A model generated the notes under the pieces. That model saw only the letters and a list, made by a program, of their open reading frames with translations, had not been told where the DNA came from and made no database searches. Below, piece after piece: positions 55,298-64,000 of a DNA stretch of 64,000 bases. The DNA lies in NCBI RefSeq assembly GCF_900101265.1, contig NZ_FMZS01000002.1:558001-622000 (forward strand), read 5' to 3'. Origin of the DNA: Massilia sp. PDC64 (GTDB taxonomy: Bacteria > Pseudomonadota > Gammaproteobacteria > Burkholderiales > Burkholderiaceae_D). The position numbers and the translations under genes are program-made. Position 1 is the stretch's first letter. The number at the start of each line of letters is the position of its first letter.

Positions 55298-56065
55298 TCA
55301 GGCCTTGGCCGCGGTAGGTTGATCTTTGGCGACCGTCACCGGCGTGCCGGTGGCTTCGAGCGGGGCGACGAAATTGACCAGGCGGACGGCCAGCTTGCCG
55401 TGCTTGCCCAGCGTGGGATCGAAGACGTAGGACGTGACGGAGCAGTTCGGCACGTCGCCGGCGCGGTCGTGCGCGAGGATCGTCGCCTCGTCCATCCGCT
55501 CCAGCAGGTAGCGGAAGCAATTGACGATGACCTGGTGCGCGACGATCAGCACACGCTCGCGCGGATACTCGCGCGTGATCGTGTCGAGGACGCTGCGCAG
55601 GCGCAGGATGACGTCGCACCAGCTTTCGCCGCCGGGCGGGCGGAAATAGAACTTGCCGACGTGGTGGCGCTGCTCATGCAGCTCGGGATATTTCTCGGCG
55701 ATGCCGCGCACCGTCAGGCGGTCGAGGATGCCGAACTCCTTTTCGCGCAACCGTTCGTCGGCGTGGACGGCCAGCAAGTCGTCGCGGTTCAGGCGCTGCA
55801 TCAGGATGTTGGCGGTCTCGGCCGCGCGCACGTACGGCGAATGCAGCACGACGTTCGGCTGGCCCTCGCGCGGCAGCGCGGCGAACCAGCTCGACAGCGC
55901 CTGCGACTGGCGCACGCCCAGCTCGGACAGGGGCACGTCGACGTCGCGTTCGGCGATGTCGATGTGCAGGCCCGCTGCGGCTTCGGCGGCATCGCGCGCG
56001 ACATTGCCGGCGCTTTGCCCGTGCCTGACGAGCCAGATTTCCTGTGGCCACTTCTGATCCATCAT
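55298..56065 (-). CDS. Histidine phosphatase family protein
   Basis: This 255-residue protein has the RHG motif LVRHGQSAG (Arg14, His15) with the phospho-accepting histidine, HSPYVRAAETAN, the acid-base KEFGILD and the second histidine in IVAHQVIVNC. The family includes phosphoglycerate mutases, broad phosphatases and SixA; substrate unknown. Two adjacent ATGs (56065, 56062) can start it. It is probably transcribed with nnrD. Confidence 0.9.
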   Translation of the reverse strand: MMDQKWPQEIWLVRHGQSAGNVARDAAEAAAGLHIDIAERDVDVPLSELGVRQSQALSSWFAALPREGQPNVVLHSPYVRAAETANILMQRLNRDDLLAVHADERLREKEFGILDRLTVRGIAEKYPELHEQRHHVGKFYFRPPGGESWCDVILRLRSVLDTITREYPRERVLIVAHQVIVNCFRYLLERMDEATILAHDRAGDVPNCSVTSYVFDPTLGKHGKLAVRLVNFVAPLEATGTPVTVAKDQPTAAKA

Positions 56066-56194
56066 CCGACCGTTTGTGATTTTGACATGATGCGATCATA
56101 GACGGATTCGGCGGGATTTCCGCGCACGATTCCGGACGAAAATGTCTGCCGAAACGACGTGTAGGCGCGGTCTTACGTGGCCAGGAGAATGTGG

Positions 56195-57595
56195 TTACGC
56201 CACCTGTTCCTCGCTGTCGAGGTTGACCTCGGCGTCGCTGTCGAACACGGCCATGTCGGTCTGGCCGAGCACGCGGCTGGCGAACGTGCCGGCCGTGATG
56301 GAACCGCTGACGTTGAGGGCGGTGCGGCCCATGTCGATCAGCGGTTCGATGGAAATCAGGAGGCCCGCCAGCGCGACGGGCAGGTTCAGCGCGGACAGCA
56401 CGATAAGTGCCGCGAACGTGGCGCCACCGCCCACGCCGGCCACGCCGACGGAACCGATGGTGACGATGCCGACGAGCGGCAGCAGGAAGCTGCTCGTGAA
56501 CGGATCGATGCCGACGGTGGGCGCGATCATGACGGCCAGCATCGCCGGGTAAATGCCGGCGCAGCCGTTCTGGCCCATCATCGAGCCGAACGACGCGGCG
56601 AAGTTGGCGATGCCTTCCGGCGTGCCCAGGCGCGCCGTCTGCGTCTGCACGCTCATCGGGATGGAGCCGGCCGACGTGCGCGACGTGAACGCGAACGCGA
56701 GCACGGGGAAGATCTTCTTCACGTAGCGGCCCGGGTTCAGGCCCACGGCCGCGACGATCAGGAGGTGCACGCCGAACATCAGGATCAGCGCGCTGTACGA
56801 GGCCATCACGAAGCCGATCAGCTTCAGGATGTCCTGCACGCTGGAACTGGCGAGCACTTGCGTGATCAGCGCGAACACGCCGAACGGGGTCAGGCGCAGC
56901 ACGAGCGTCACCATGCGCATCACGATCACGTGGGCGACGTGGACGAACTCGCTGAACTTCTCGAACACGTCCGGCTTCTTGGCGGCGATGCCGGTCGCAG
57001 AGACGCCAATAAAAATGGAAAACAGCACGACGGCGATCGTCGACGTCTTGCGCGCACCCGTCATGTCGAGGAAGGGATTTTCCGGAATGAACGACAGGAT
57101 CATCGTCGGCAGCGACACGTCCTGCGCCGTCGCCAGCTTGCCTTCCAAATAGTGGCCACGCGCGACTTCGGCCGCGCTCGACGTCAGGCCGACGGCGGAC
57201 AGGCCGTACAGCTTGGCCATCAGGATGCCGATCGACGCCGCGATGGCCGTCGTGACCATCAGCGTGCCGATCGTCAGCGCACTGATCTTGCCGAGCGACG
57301 AGGCATCGCGCAGCTTCAGGATGGCCTGGATGATCGACACCATGATCAGCGGCATGATGATCATTTGCAGCAATTTCACGTAGCCCGTGCCGACGATGTC
57401 GAGGTAGGCATTCGTCTGCGCGATGACGGGCGAACCGTTGCCGTAGAACGCCTGGAACGCGGCGCCGAGGACGATGCCCAGGCCGAGGCCCGTGAACACA
57501 CGCTTGGTGAAGGACAAGTGGCGTTGCTGCATCGTATACAGCAGGCCGCAGGCGGCGAGGGCGATGGCCAGGTTCAGGATCAGGGGGAGACTCAT
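56195..57595 (-). CDS. DAACS-family symporter, cystine/dicarboxylate type (TcyP-like)
   Basis: This 466-residue integral membrane protein matches the dicarboxylate/amino-acid:cation symporter family over its length. Examples are LLQMIIMPLIMVSI, AFTSRTSAGSIPMSVQTQ, NGCAGIYPAMLAVMIAP and GVAGVGGGATFAALIVL. The cystine transporter TcyP/YdjN branch is the best guess from overall similarity; uptake of cystine would fit the cysteine genes at the left end, but the distance makes any link speculative. It is divergent from the alpha-2-macroglobulin gene. Confidence 0.88.
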   Translation of the reverse strand: MSLPLILNLAIALAACGLLYTMQQRHLSFTKRVFTGLGLGIVLGAAFQAFYGNGSPVIAQTNAYLDIVGTGYVKLLQMIIMPLIMVSIIQAILKLRDASSLGKISALTIGTLMVTTAIAASIGILMAKLYGLSAVGLTSSAAEVARGHYLEGKLATAQDVSLPTMILSFIPENPFLDMTGARKTSTIAVVLFSIFIGVSATGIAAKKPDVFEKFSEFVHVAHVIVMRMVTLVLRLTPFGVFALITQVLASSSVQDILKLIGFVMASYSALILMFGVHLLIVAAVGLNPGRYVKKIFPVLAFAFTSRTSAGSIPMSVQTQTARLGTPEGIANFAASFGSMMGQNGCAGIYPAMLAVMIAPTVGIDPFTSSFLLPLVGIVTIGSVGVAGVGGGATFAALIVLSALNLPVALAGLLISIEPLIDMGRTALNVSGSITAGTFASRVLGQTDMAVFDSDAEVNLDSEEQVA

Positions 57596-57782
57596 GGTTT
57601 CCTCATTTCGTTATCCGGACGCCTTATATGCGTTCAGGAAATATAAGAACCGCATTCTATATCCAATGATGCAGGTTTGCATGACGGCCATACTGTGTTG
57701 CAAATTGTTAAACGTTGTTGACACTGCAAGCCGAGTTTGCAACACTCAGCCGTCGTCCGTCCGCCATCTCCCGGGAGAAACC

Positions 57783-60700
57783 ATGGCCGTCCTGCGCCGC
57801 CTGCTGTGCTTCGTCTTGTTGTGCTGCTGGTCGGGCGCGTGGGCGCAGACCACCGTGTCCGGCTTTTCGCCGGAAGGACAGGTGCGGCGCGTGCGCCAGG
57901 CGGTCGCGCGCTTCTCGCAGCCGATGGTGCCGTTCGGCGACCTGCGCGCCGAGATCCCGTTCGACGTGGCATGTCCGGTGCCGGGCAGCGGCCGCTGGGT
58001 CGATGCGCAGACGTGGAGCTACGACTTCGAACGCGACCTGCCGGGGGCGACGAGCTGCCGCTTCACGCTGAAAGCCAGCGTGCGCGATCTCGCCGGCCAG
58101 CCGCTCGCGGGCCAACGCATATTCGACGTCGGCACGGGCGGCCCTGCCGTGCTGGAATCGCTGCCGCACGAAGGCGCGTCCGGCATCGACGAGAAACAGG
58201 CCTTCGTGCTCGCACTGTCCGCACCCGCATCGAACGACAGCATCGTCAAACAGGCCTGGTGCCGCGCGGACGGCGCCAGCGACAAGATCGGCGTGACGCT
58301 GCTCACCGGGGAGCAGCGCGAACAGGTGCTGCGCACGGACCGCTGGTTCGTGCGGCAGGTCGTCGCGCAAGACAGCGGCAAGGAAGAGATGGGGCCGTAC
58401 ACGGACGCGCGACTGCGCGCCGACGATAAGGCGGGCCGCCTGGCCCGCATCGTCGTGCTGCAATGCCGCCGCACCTTGCCGTCGAACGCGGAAGTGGCGC
58501 TCGTGTGGGGCGCCGGTGTGGCCGCGCCGAACGGCATCGCGACGCTTGACGACCAGACGCTGTCGTTCAAGACCCGTGCCGATTTCACGGCCCGCTTCAA
58601 CTGCGAAAAAGTGAATGCCCGGTCCCAATGCATCCCGTTCCAGCCGATGCGCGTGGACTTCAGCGCACCCGTGCGCGCGGCCGATGCGGCGCAGATCTAC
58701 CTCGAAGGACCGGGCGGCAAGCGCTGGCCTGCGCGCGTCGAGAAGGAGGGCGGGCAGGCGCCGGATTTCGTCGGCCAGGTGAGCGTTCCGGGCCCGTTCC
58801 CGGAACAGTCGAAGCTCACACTGCACCTGCCCACTGACCTGCGCGACGACGCGGGCCGGCCTCTCGTCAACGCGGGCCGCTTTCCGCTGGCCGTGCGCAC
58901 GGGCGAGCAGCCGCCGCTCGTCAAGTTCGCGGCGCCGTTCGGCATCATCGAGGCGAACGGCGACCGCCTGCTGCCCGTGACCGTGCGCAACGTCGAGGCG
59001 CAGCTGGCGGGACGCATGCACACGAACGGCACCGCGATGCGCCTCGATGCGAGCCGCACGGCCGACGTGCTGACGTGGCTGCGCAAGGTCGCGGGACCGC
59101 ACGGCGGCCTGAATCCGAGCCAGCCGGAAGGCGACCAACTGAAAGTGTCGATCTTCAAGGGCGCGAAGGCCGACGCGCTGCAGCGCTTTACGTTGCCCAG
59201 GCCGCTCGGGCGGCGCGCGTTCGAAGTGATCGGCATCCCGCTGCGCCAGCCCGGCTTCTATGCCGTCGAGCTGGAAAGCCCGCGTCTTGGCGCCGCGCTG
59301 AACCCGAAGGGGCGCACGGCCTACGTGCGCAGCGCGGCCCTCGTCACCAATCTCGCCGCGCACTTCAAACTCGGCGCGCAATCGTCGCTCGTGTGGGTGA
59401 CGTCGCTCGACAAGGGCCAGCCCGTCGCGGGCGCGCGCGTGGAAGTGCGCGACTGCGGCGCGCGCCTGCTGTGGAGCGGCACGAGCGACGCGGCCGGCCT
59501 CGCACGCATCCGCCAGGCGCTGCCGCATGCTCGTTGCAAGGAAGGCGATATCTACGTCGTGACGGCCGCGCGCGGCGACGACTTCACGTTCACGCTGTCC
59601 GACTGGCAGCAGGGCATCGAGGCATGGCGCTTCAACCTGCCGACGGGCAGCCGCGACGAGGACAGCCGCATCGTCGCGACCGTCTTCGACCGGACCCTGC
59701 TGCGCGCCGGCGAGACCGTCCACATGAAGCACTTCCTGCGCCGCCGCACGCAGCAGGGGTTTGCGTTCGTGCGCGCGAAAGACCCGGCGCCATCGGTGCT
59801 GCGCGACTGGCGCGCGCAGGAACTGGGCACGGACAAGACGGCGCTGCCCGCGCGCGGCTTCCTCGTCCACCAGGGCAGCGGGGAGAAGGTCGAGTTTTCC
59901 CTGCGCTGGGATGCGAACGGCAGCGCCGAGGGCGAGTGGGCGATTCCCGCGGAGGCGAAGCTCGGCGTGTACGACGTGCTGATCGGCGGCCAGGTGGCGG
60001 GCGACTTCCGTGTCGAGCAATTCCGCGTGCCGACGATGAAGGCCCAGCTGGCCGGACCGAAGCAACCCACCGTGGCGCCGCAGGCCGTCACGCTGGATGC
60101 GCAGGTGAGTTATCTGTCGGGTGGCCCAGCGGGCCTCGCGCCCGTGAAACTGCGCAGCGTCGTGCAGGACATCGGTGTGCAGTTCACGGACTACGACGAG
60201 TTCTCTCTCGGCGCAGGCGACGTGAAGGAGGGCGTCGTCGACCAGGGGGGCGAGGGCGAGGAGGAGGTCGAATCCGAAGGCACACCCGGCCAGGAAGTCG
60301 CGCGCACGCAAAGCCTGCAGCTCGACCGCGCGGGCGGCGCCCGCATCGTCGTCGACAAACTGCCCGCGATCGAGCGTCCGAAAAGCCTGCTGGCCGAGCT
60401 GTCGTACCAGGACGCGAACGGCGAGACATTGACGGTTTCCACGCGCGTGCCGCTGTGGCCCTCCGCGTACGTCGTCGGCATCAAGCCGGATGGCTGGCTG
60501 CTGCGCCGCGACGCGCTGAAATTCCACGCCGTCGTGCTGGACGTCGCCGGCAAACCCGTCGCGAACGTGCCGGTGACCGTGGACCTGCTCAAGCGCGTGA
60601 CGTATTCGCACCGGCGCCGTCTCGTCGGCGGTTTCTATGCGTACGAGCACAGTGCCGAGATCAAGCGTGTCGGCGAAGCGTGCAGCGGCACGACGGATGC

Positions 60701-63503
60701 GCGCGGCCTGCTCGTGTGCGACGTGAAGGCGCCCGTCGATGGGGACCTGATCCTGCGGGCCCGCGCGACGGATCCGCAACAGCGCGTGGCGGCCACGTAC
60801 CGCGAAGTCTACGTGGCGGGCGACGACGAGCAGTGGTTCGCGAACGCGGACCATGACCGCATCGACCTGCTGCCGGCGCAGAAACGCTACGAGCCGGGCG
60901 AGCAGGCGCGCTTCCAGGTGCGCAGCCCGTTCCGCCGCGCGACGGTGCTCGTGACCGTCGAGCGCGAAGGCATCCTCGACACGTATGTGCGGAGGCTCTC
61001 CGGCCGTGACCAGACGATCTCGATTCCCGTAAAAGGCAGTTATGCGCCGAACGTGTTCGTCTCGGCCCTCGTCGTGCGCGGGCGCGTGGCCGGCGTGCAG
61101 CCGACGGCGCTCGTCGACCTCGGCAAGCCCGCTTATAAACTCGGCATCGCGCCGATCCGCGTGGGATGGAAGGGCCACGAACTGAAGGTCGACGTCGCGG
61201 CCGACAAGCCCGTGTACAAGGTGCGCGAGCACGCGCAGGTCAGGATCCGCGTGCGCGACCCGGACGGCACGCGGCCCGCGGCCGGCACGGAAGTCGCCAT
61301 CGCCGCCGTCGACGCCGGCCTGCTCGAGCTGATGCCCAACACAAGCTGGAACCTGCTCGAGACGATGATGCACGAGCGCAGCCTGCAGGTGGAGACGTCG
61401 ACGGCGCAGATGCAGGTCGTCGGCAAGCGCCACTTCGGCCGCAAGGCGTTCCCGCACGGCGGCGGCGGCGGCCGGGGCGCGGGACGCGAGCTGTTCGAGA
61501 CGCTGCTGCTGTGGAAGGGCAAGGTGGTGCTGGATGCGAACGGCGACGCGAGCGTCGACGTGCCGCTGAACGATTCGCTCACGTCGTTCCGCATTGTCGC
61601 CGTCGCGAGCAGCGGCGCGGGCCTGTTCGGCACGGGCGGCACGGACATCCGCACGTCGCAGGACCTGATGCTCGTCTCCGGCCTGCCGCCGCAGGTGCGC
61701 GAAGGCGACCGCCTGCGTGCCGGCTTCACCGTGCGCAACGCGTCCGACCGTCAGCTGGCCATCCGCCTGGACGCCGGCGCGACGGCGGACGGCGGCAAGG
61801 CGCAGGCGCTGCCCCGGCAGGACATCGTGCTGGCGCCGGGCGAGTCGCGCGAAGCGGGCTGGGACTACACGGTGCCCGCAGGCGCGACCAGGCTGCAGTG
61901 GGACGTGGCGGCGGCGGGCGAGGGCGCGAGCGACCGCATGCGCGTCACGCAGCAGGTGAACGTCGCCGTGCCGGTGCGCACCCTGCAGGCGACGCTCGTG
62001 CAGATCGACGGCACGAAGTCGATGCCCGTCGAGCGCCCGGCGGACGCGCTGCCGGGCCGCGGCGGCATCCGCACGACGTTGCAGGCGCGCCTCGGCAGCG
62101 ACCTGCCCGGCGTGCGCGACTACATGGCCGCGTATCCGTACACGTGCTTCGAACAACGCACGTCGCGTGCGGTGGCGCTGCAGGACAAGGCGCTGTGGGA
62201 CAAGGTCGTCGCGACCTTGCCAGCGCACCTGGACGGCGATGGCCTCGTCAAGTATTTCGCGCCGATGGACGAGGGCAGCGACGTGCTGACGGCCTACGTG
62301 CTGTCCGTGACGCACGAAGCGGGTTATGCGATTCCCGACGAGCTGCGCGGCCGCATGGAAGGGGGGCTCGCGGCATTCGTCGAAGGGAAGATCGTGCGCG
62401 GCAGCGGCCGCGCGACGGGCGAACTGGCCGTGCGCAAGCTGGCCGCGCTGGAAGCGCTGTCACGCGATACCGGGGTGCAGCCGGCCATGCTGGACTCGAT
62501 CGAGGTCCAGCCGAATTTGTGGCCCACGTCCGCCGTCATCGACTGGTACCTGATCCTGAAACGCACGCCGGCGCTGCCGCAGCGCGACCAGCGCCTGGCG
62601 CAGGCGGGCCAGATCCTGCGCGCGCGCCTGAACCTGCAGGGCACGACGATGGGCTTTTCGACCGAGCGCGCGGATGGCTGGTGGTGGCTCATGACGTCCG
62701 TCGACGTCAACGCCAACCGCCTGCTGCTGGCGACGCTGGACGATCCGGCATGGAAGGCCGACGCGGGCCGCCTCGCGCGCGGCGCCCTCGGCCGCCAGCA
62801 GCACGGCCACTGGGACACGACGACGGCCAATGCCTGGGGCACCGTCGCGCTCAAGCGTTTTTCGGAGACCTACGAGCGGGAGCCGGTGACGGGCAGCGCG
62901 AACGTCGTGGTCGCCGGTGCCGACGGAAAGCCCGTCAGCTGGACGGGGACGGTGCCCGCGACCGTGCTGCAGGCGTGGCCGCAGGGCCGCGGGACGCTGA
63001 CCGTGCGCCAGCTGGGCACCGGCAAGCCGTGGGCGACGGTCCAGAGCCTGGCGGCCGTGCCGCTGAATGCGCCGCTGTCGTCCGGCTACCGCATCGCGCG
63101 CACCGTCACGCCGGTCGAGCAGAAGGTCAAGGGCACGTGGTCGCGCGGAGACGTCTACCGCGTCCACCTCGACATCGACGCGCAGTCTGACATGACGTGG
63201 GTGGTCGTCGACGACCCGATCCCGGCCGGCGCCAGCGTGCTCGGCTCCGGCCTCGGGCGCGATTCGCAGATCGCCACGGCCGGCGAACGCCGCACGGGCT
63301 GGACGTGGCCGGCGTTCGAGGAGCGCCTGCACACCGGCTACCGCGCGTACTACGAATGGGTACCGAAGGGACGCTTCACCGTCGAGTACACGGTGCGGTT
63401 GAACAACGAGGGCCGCTTTGCGCTGCCGTCCACGCGCGTGGAAGCCATGTACGCGCCGGAGATGTTCGGCGAGGTGCCGAATGCGGGGATGACGGTGCAG
63501 TGA
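57783..63503 (+). CDS. yfhM: Thioester-containing bacterial alpha-2-macroglobulin (YfhM-like)
   Basis: This 1906-residue protein has a Sec signal peptide (MAVLRRLLCF to AWA, cleavage before QTT) and the MG-domain series of bacterial alpha-2-macroglobulins. The bait-region side has HGGGGGRGAGRELFETLLLW. The thioester motif is CFEQ (Cys1455 to Gln1458), followed by the alpha-helical TED domain and the receptor-binding-like C-terminus. It should trap attacking proteases in the periplasm by covalent thioester linkage. E. coli YfhM is lipid-anchored; here no clear lipobox is seen, so it may be soluble. A polar Glu-rich insert lies near residues 815-840. ATG 57783 follows a GGGAGAAA ribosome site. 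It is coupled to pbpC. Confidence 0.93.
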   Translation: MAVLRRLLCFVLLCCWSGAWAQTTVSGFSPEGQVRRVRQAVARFSQPMVPFGDLRAEIPFDVACPVPGSGRWVDAQTWSYDFERDLPGATSCRFTLKASVRDLAGQPLAGQRIFDVGTGGPAVLESLPHEGASGIDEKQAFVLALSAPASNDSIVKQAWCRADGASDKIGVTLLTGEQREQVLRTDRWFVRQVVAQDSGKEEMGPYTDARLRADDKAGRLARIVVLQCRRTLPSNAEVALVWGAGVAAPNGIATLDDQTLSFKTRADFTARFNCEKVNARSQCIPFQPMRVDFSAPVRAADAAQIYLEGPGGKRWPARVEKEGGQAPDFVGQVSVPGPFPEQSKLTLHLPTDLRDDAGRPLVNAGRFPLAVRTGEQPPLVKFAAPFGIIEANGDRLLPVTVRNVEAQLAGRMHTNGTAMRLDASRTADVLTWLRKVAGPHGGLNPSQPEGDQLKVSIFKGAKADALQRFTLPRPLGRRAFEVIGIPLRQPGFYAVELESPRLGAALNPKGRTAYVRSAALVTNLAAHFKLGAQSSLVWVTSLDKGQPVAGARVEVRDCGARLLWSGTSDAAGLARIRQALPHARCKEGDIYVVTAARGDDFTFTLSDWQQGIEAWRFNLPTGSRDEDSRIVATVFDRTLLRAGETVHMKHFLRRRTQQGFAFVRAKDPAPSVLRDWRAQELGTDKTALPARGFLVHQGSGEKVEFSLRWDANGSAEGEWAIPAEAKLGVYDVLIGGQVAGDFRVEQFRVPTMKAQLAGPKQPTVAPQAVTLDAQVSYLSGGPAGLAPVKLRSVVQDIGVQFTDYDEFSLGAGDVKEGVVDQGGEGEEEVESEGTPGQEVARTQSLQLDRAGGARIVVDKLPAIERPKSLLAELSYQDANGETLTVSTRVPLWPSAYVVGIKPDGWLLRRDALKFHAVVLDVAGKPVANVPVTVDLLKRVTYSHRRRLVGGFYAYEHSAEIKRVGEACSGTTDARGLLVCDVKAPVDGDLILRARATDPQQRVAATYREVYVAGDDEQWFANADHDRIDLLPAQKRYEPGEQARFQVRSPFRRATVLVTVEREGILDTYVRRLSGRDQTISIPVKGSYAPNVFVSALVVRGRVAGVQPTALVDLGKPAYKLGIAPIRVGWKGHELKVDVAADKPVYKVREHAQVRIRVRDPDGTRPAAGTEVAIAAVDAGLLELMPNTSWNLLETMMHERSLQVETSTAQMQVVGKRHFGRKAFPHGGGGGRGAGRELFETLLLWKGKVVLDANGDASVDVPLNDSLTSFRIVAVASSGAGLFGTGGTDIRTSQDLMLVSGLPPQVREGDRLRAGFTVRNASDRQLAIRLDAGATADGGKAQALPRQDIVLAPGESREAGWDYTVPAGATRLQWDVAAAGEGASDRMRVTQQVNVAVPVRTLQATLVQIDGTKSMPVERPADALPGRGGIRTTLQARLGSDLPGVRDYMAAYPYTCFEQRTSRAVALQDKALWDKVVATLPAHLDGDGLVKYFAPMDEGSDVLTAYVLSVTHEAGYAIPDELRGRMEGGLAAFVEGKIVRGSGRATGELAVRKLAALEALSRDTGVQPAMLDSIEVQPNLWPTSAVIDWYLILKRTPALPQRDQRLAQAGQILRARLNLQGTTMGFSTERADGWWWLMTSVDVNANRLLLATLDDPAWKADAGRLARGALGRQQHGHWDTTTANAWGTVALKRFSETYEREPVTGSANVVVAGADGKPVSWTGTVPATVLQAWPQGRGTLTVRQLGTGKPWATVQSLAAVPLNAPLSSGYRIARTVTPVEQKVKGTWSRGDVYRVHLDIDAQSDMTWVVVDDPIPAGASVLGSGLGRDSQIATAGERRTGWTWPAFEERLHTGYRAYYEWVPKGRFTVEYTVRLNNEGRFALPSTRVEAMYAPEMFGEVPNAGMTVQ

Positions 63504-64000
63504 TGAAGTACCTGGTCTGGTTGCTGCTGCTGTTGGCGTTGCCCGCGCGTGCCGCGGTACCGACGCCCCAGGAAGTGAAGGCGGCGTGGCGCCCGTCCGA
63601 CGCAACCCTGCTCGACCGCCACGGCGAGACGATCGCCACCGTGCGCGTGGACATGGCGGGACGGCGGCTCGACTGGGTGGCGTTGGACGACATCTCGCCG
63701 ACCCTGGGTCGCGCCGTGCTGCAGGCCGAGGACCAGCGCTTCATGGAACACGGCGGCATCGACTTCCAGGCCATCGGCAAGGCCGCGTGGGACAACCTGT
63801 TCGGCGTGCAGCGTACGCGGGGCGCGTCCACGATCACGATGCAGCTCGCGGGCCTGCTCGATCCGAAGCTGGCCCCGCGTTCGTCCGGCCGCACGTGGGC
63901 GCGCAAATGGGACCAGGCGCTCGCGGCACGCGAACTGGAAGCCGGCTGGAACAAGCGCCAGATCCTCGAAGCCTACCTGAACCTGGCCAGCTATCGCGGC
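63503..64000 (+). CDS. pbpC: Penicillin-binding protein 1C, 3' end cut by window
   Basis: About 166 N-terminal residues are visible. After a membrane anchor (MKYLVWLLLLLALPARA) comes the glycosyltransferase (GT51) domain with the catalytic EDQRFMEHGGID, RGASTITMQLAGLL and NKRQILEAYLNLASYRG. PBP1C polymerises peptidoglycan strands; its transpeptidase and C-terminal domain lie outside the window. The ATG overlaps the macroglobulin stop (TGATG). The yfhM-pbpC pairing is well known in proteobacteria and suggests that protease trapping and wall repair are linked. Confidence 0.93.
   Translation, partial: MKYLVWLLLLLALPARAAVPTPQEVKAAWRPSDATLLDRHGETIATVRVDMAGRRLDWVALDDISPTLGRAVLQAEDQRFMEHGGIDFQAIGKAAWDNLFGVQRTRGASTITMQLAGLLDPKLAPRSSGRTWARKWDQALAARELEAGWNKRQILEAYLNLASYRG

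Noticed and set aside
57718..57746. TTGACA with a 17-base spacer as the macroglobulin promoter
   Set aside because: The -35 box is perfect but the matching -10 (AACACT) is poor, so I did not list it as a feature.
57708..62315. A 1535-codon open frame on the minus strand opposite the macroglobulin gene
   Set aside because: It is His/Arg/Ala/Val-rich without any domain and mirrors the codon structure of the real gene; long antisense frames are common at this GC content.

Overview
The window is a high-GC, gene-dense stretch of a betaproteobacterial chromosome. I infer the family Oxalobacteraceae (Massilia-like) from the cysI/DUF934/cysH order, the Bordetella-type porin, the family-typical hypothetical genes and the general gene content. 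No plasmid, phage or insertion-sequence genes, no tRNA or rRNA genes and no CRISPR array were found, and no stretch longer than about 300 bases lacks a gene. I count 47 protein-coding genes; both window edges cut a gene (cysH at the left, pbpC at the right).

Left part (1-14.8 kb). An assimilatory sulfate-reduction operon (cysI-DUF934-cysH, minus strand) faces a divergent CysB-type LysR regulator, which is followed by a small methyltransferase. Next come a general porin, an orphan PAS/NarL-type sensor kinase and a LytS/LytTR-like two-component pair whose kinase carries an odd Ala/Glu/Pro extracytoplasmic segment. They are followed by a DHH phosphoesterase, a triple-PAS GGDEF-EAL protein with a damaged EAL domain, a nitronate monooxygenase-like enzyme and the nucleotide-binding protein YajQ.

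Centre (14.8-24.6 kb). After murB lies a complete, translationally coupled seven-gene Wsp operon on the minus strand (wspA-B-C-D-E-F-R). It is a chemosensory pathway that ends in the diguanylate cyclase WspR. With YajQ, the GGDEF-EAL protein and orn further right, the window is rich in cyclic-di-GMP functions.

Middle-right (24.6-44.4 kb). A small Cys-cluster protein is divergent from a Fur-box-preceded TonB-dependent siderophore receptor. Then come argF/argG, the coupled set M48 peptidase/pterin dehydratase/rsgA, a GGGGTCAGAGCAC repeat cluster, orn and a large hybrid sensor kinase. A secreted metallo-beta-lactamase-fold protein, marR plus a ClC channel, an HPP-CBS membrane protein, a SEC-C protein and the kinase SrkA follow. 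This part ends with an 842-residue, almost wholly coiled-coil protein of unknown function.

Right part (44.4-64 kb). A stand-alone flavin-dependent tryptophan-halogenase homologue with intact catalytic residues is followed by a small membrane protein, a terD/DUF475 pair and a PAP2-like protein. A two-gene RND efflux system comes next, preceded by two TTGAC palindromes. Then come a Thr/Gly/Ser-repeat lipoprotein, nnrD, a histidine phosphatase, a cystine/dicarboxylate symporter and a thioester alpha-2-macroglobulin coupled to pbpC (PBP1C).

The most promising items for new biology are the coiled-coil protein (41825-44353), the repeat lipoprotein (53535-54002), the LytS-like kinase sensor and the solo halogenase. 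I did not find a multi-gene system that I could claim with confidence to be undescribed.
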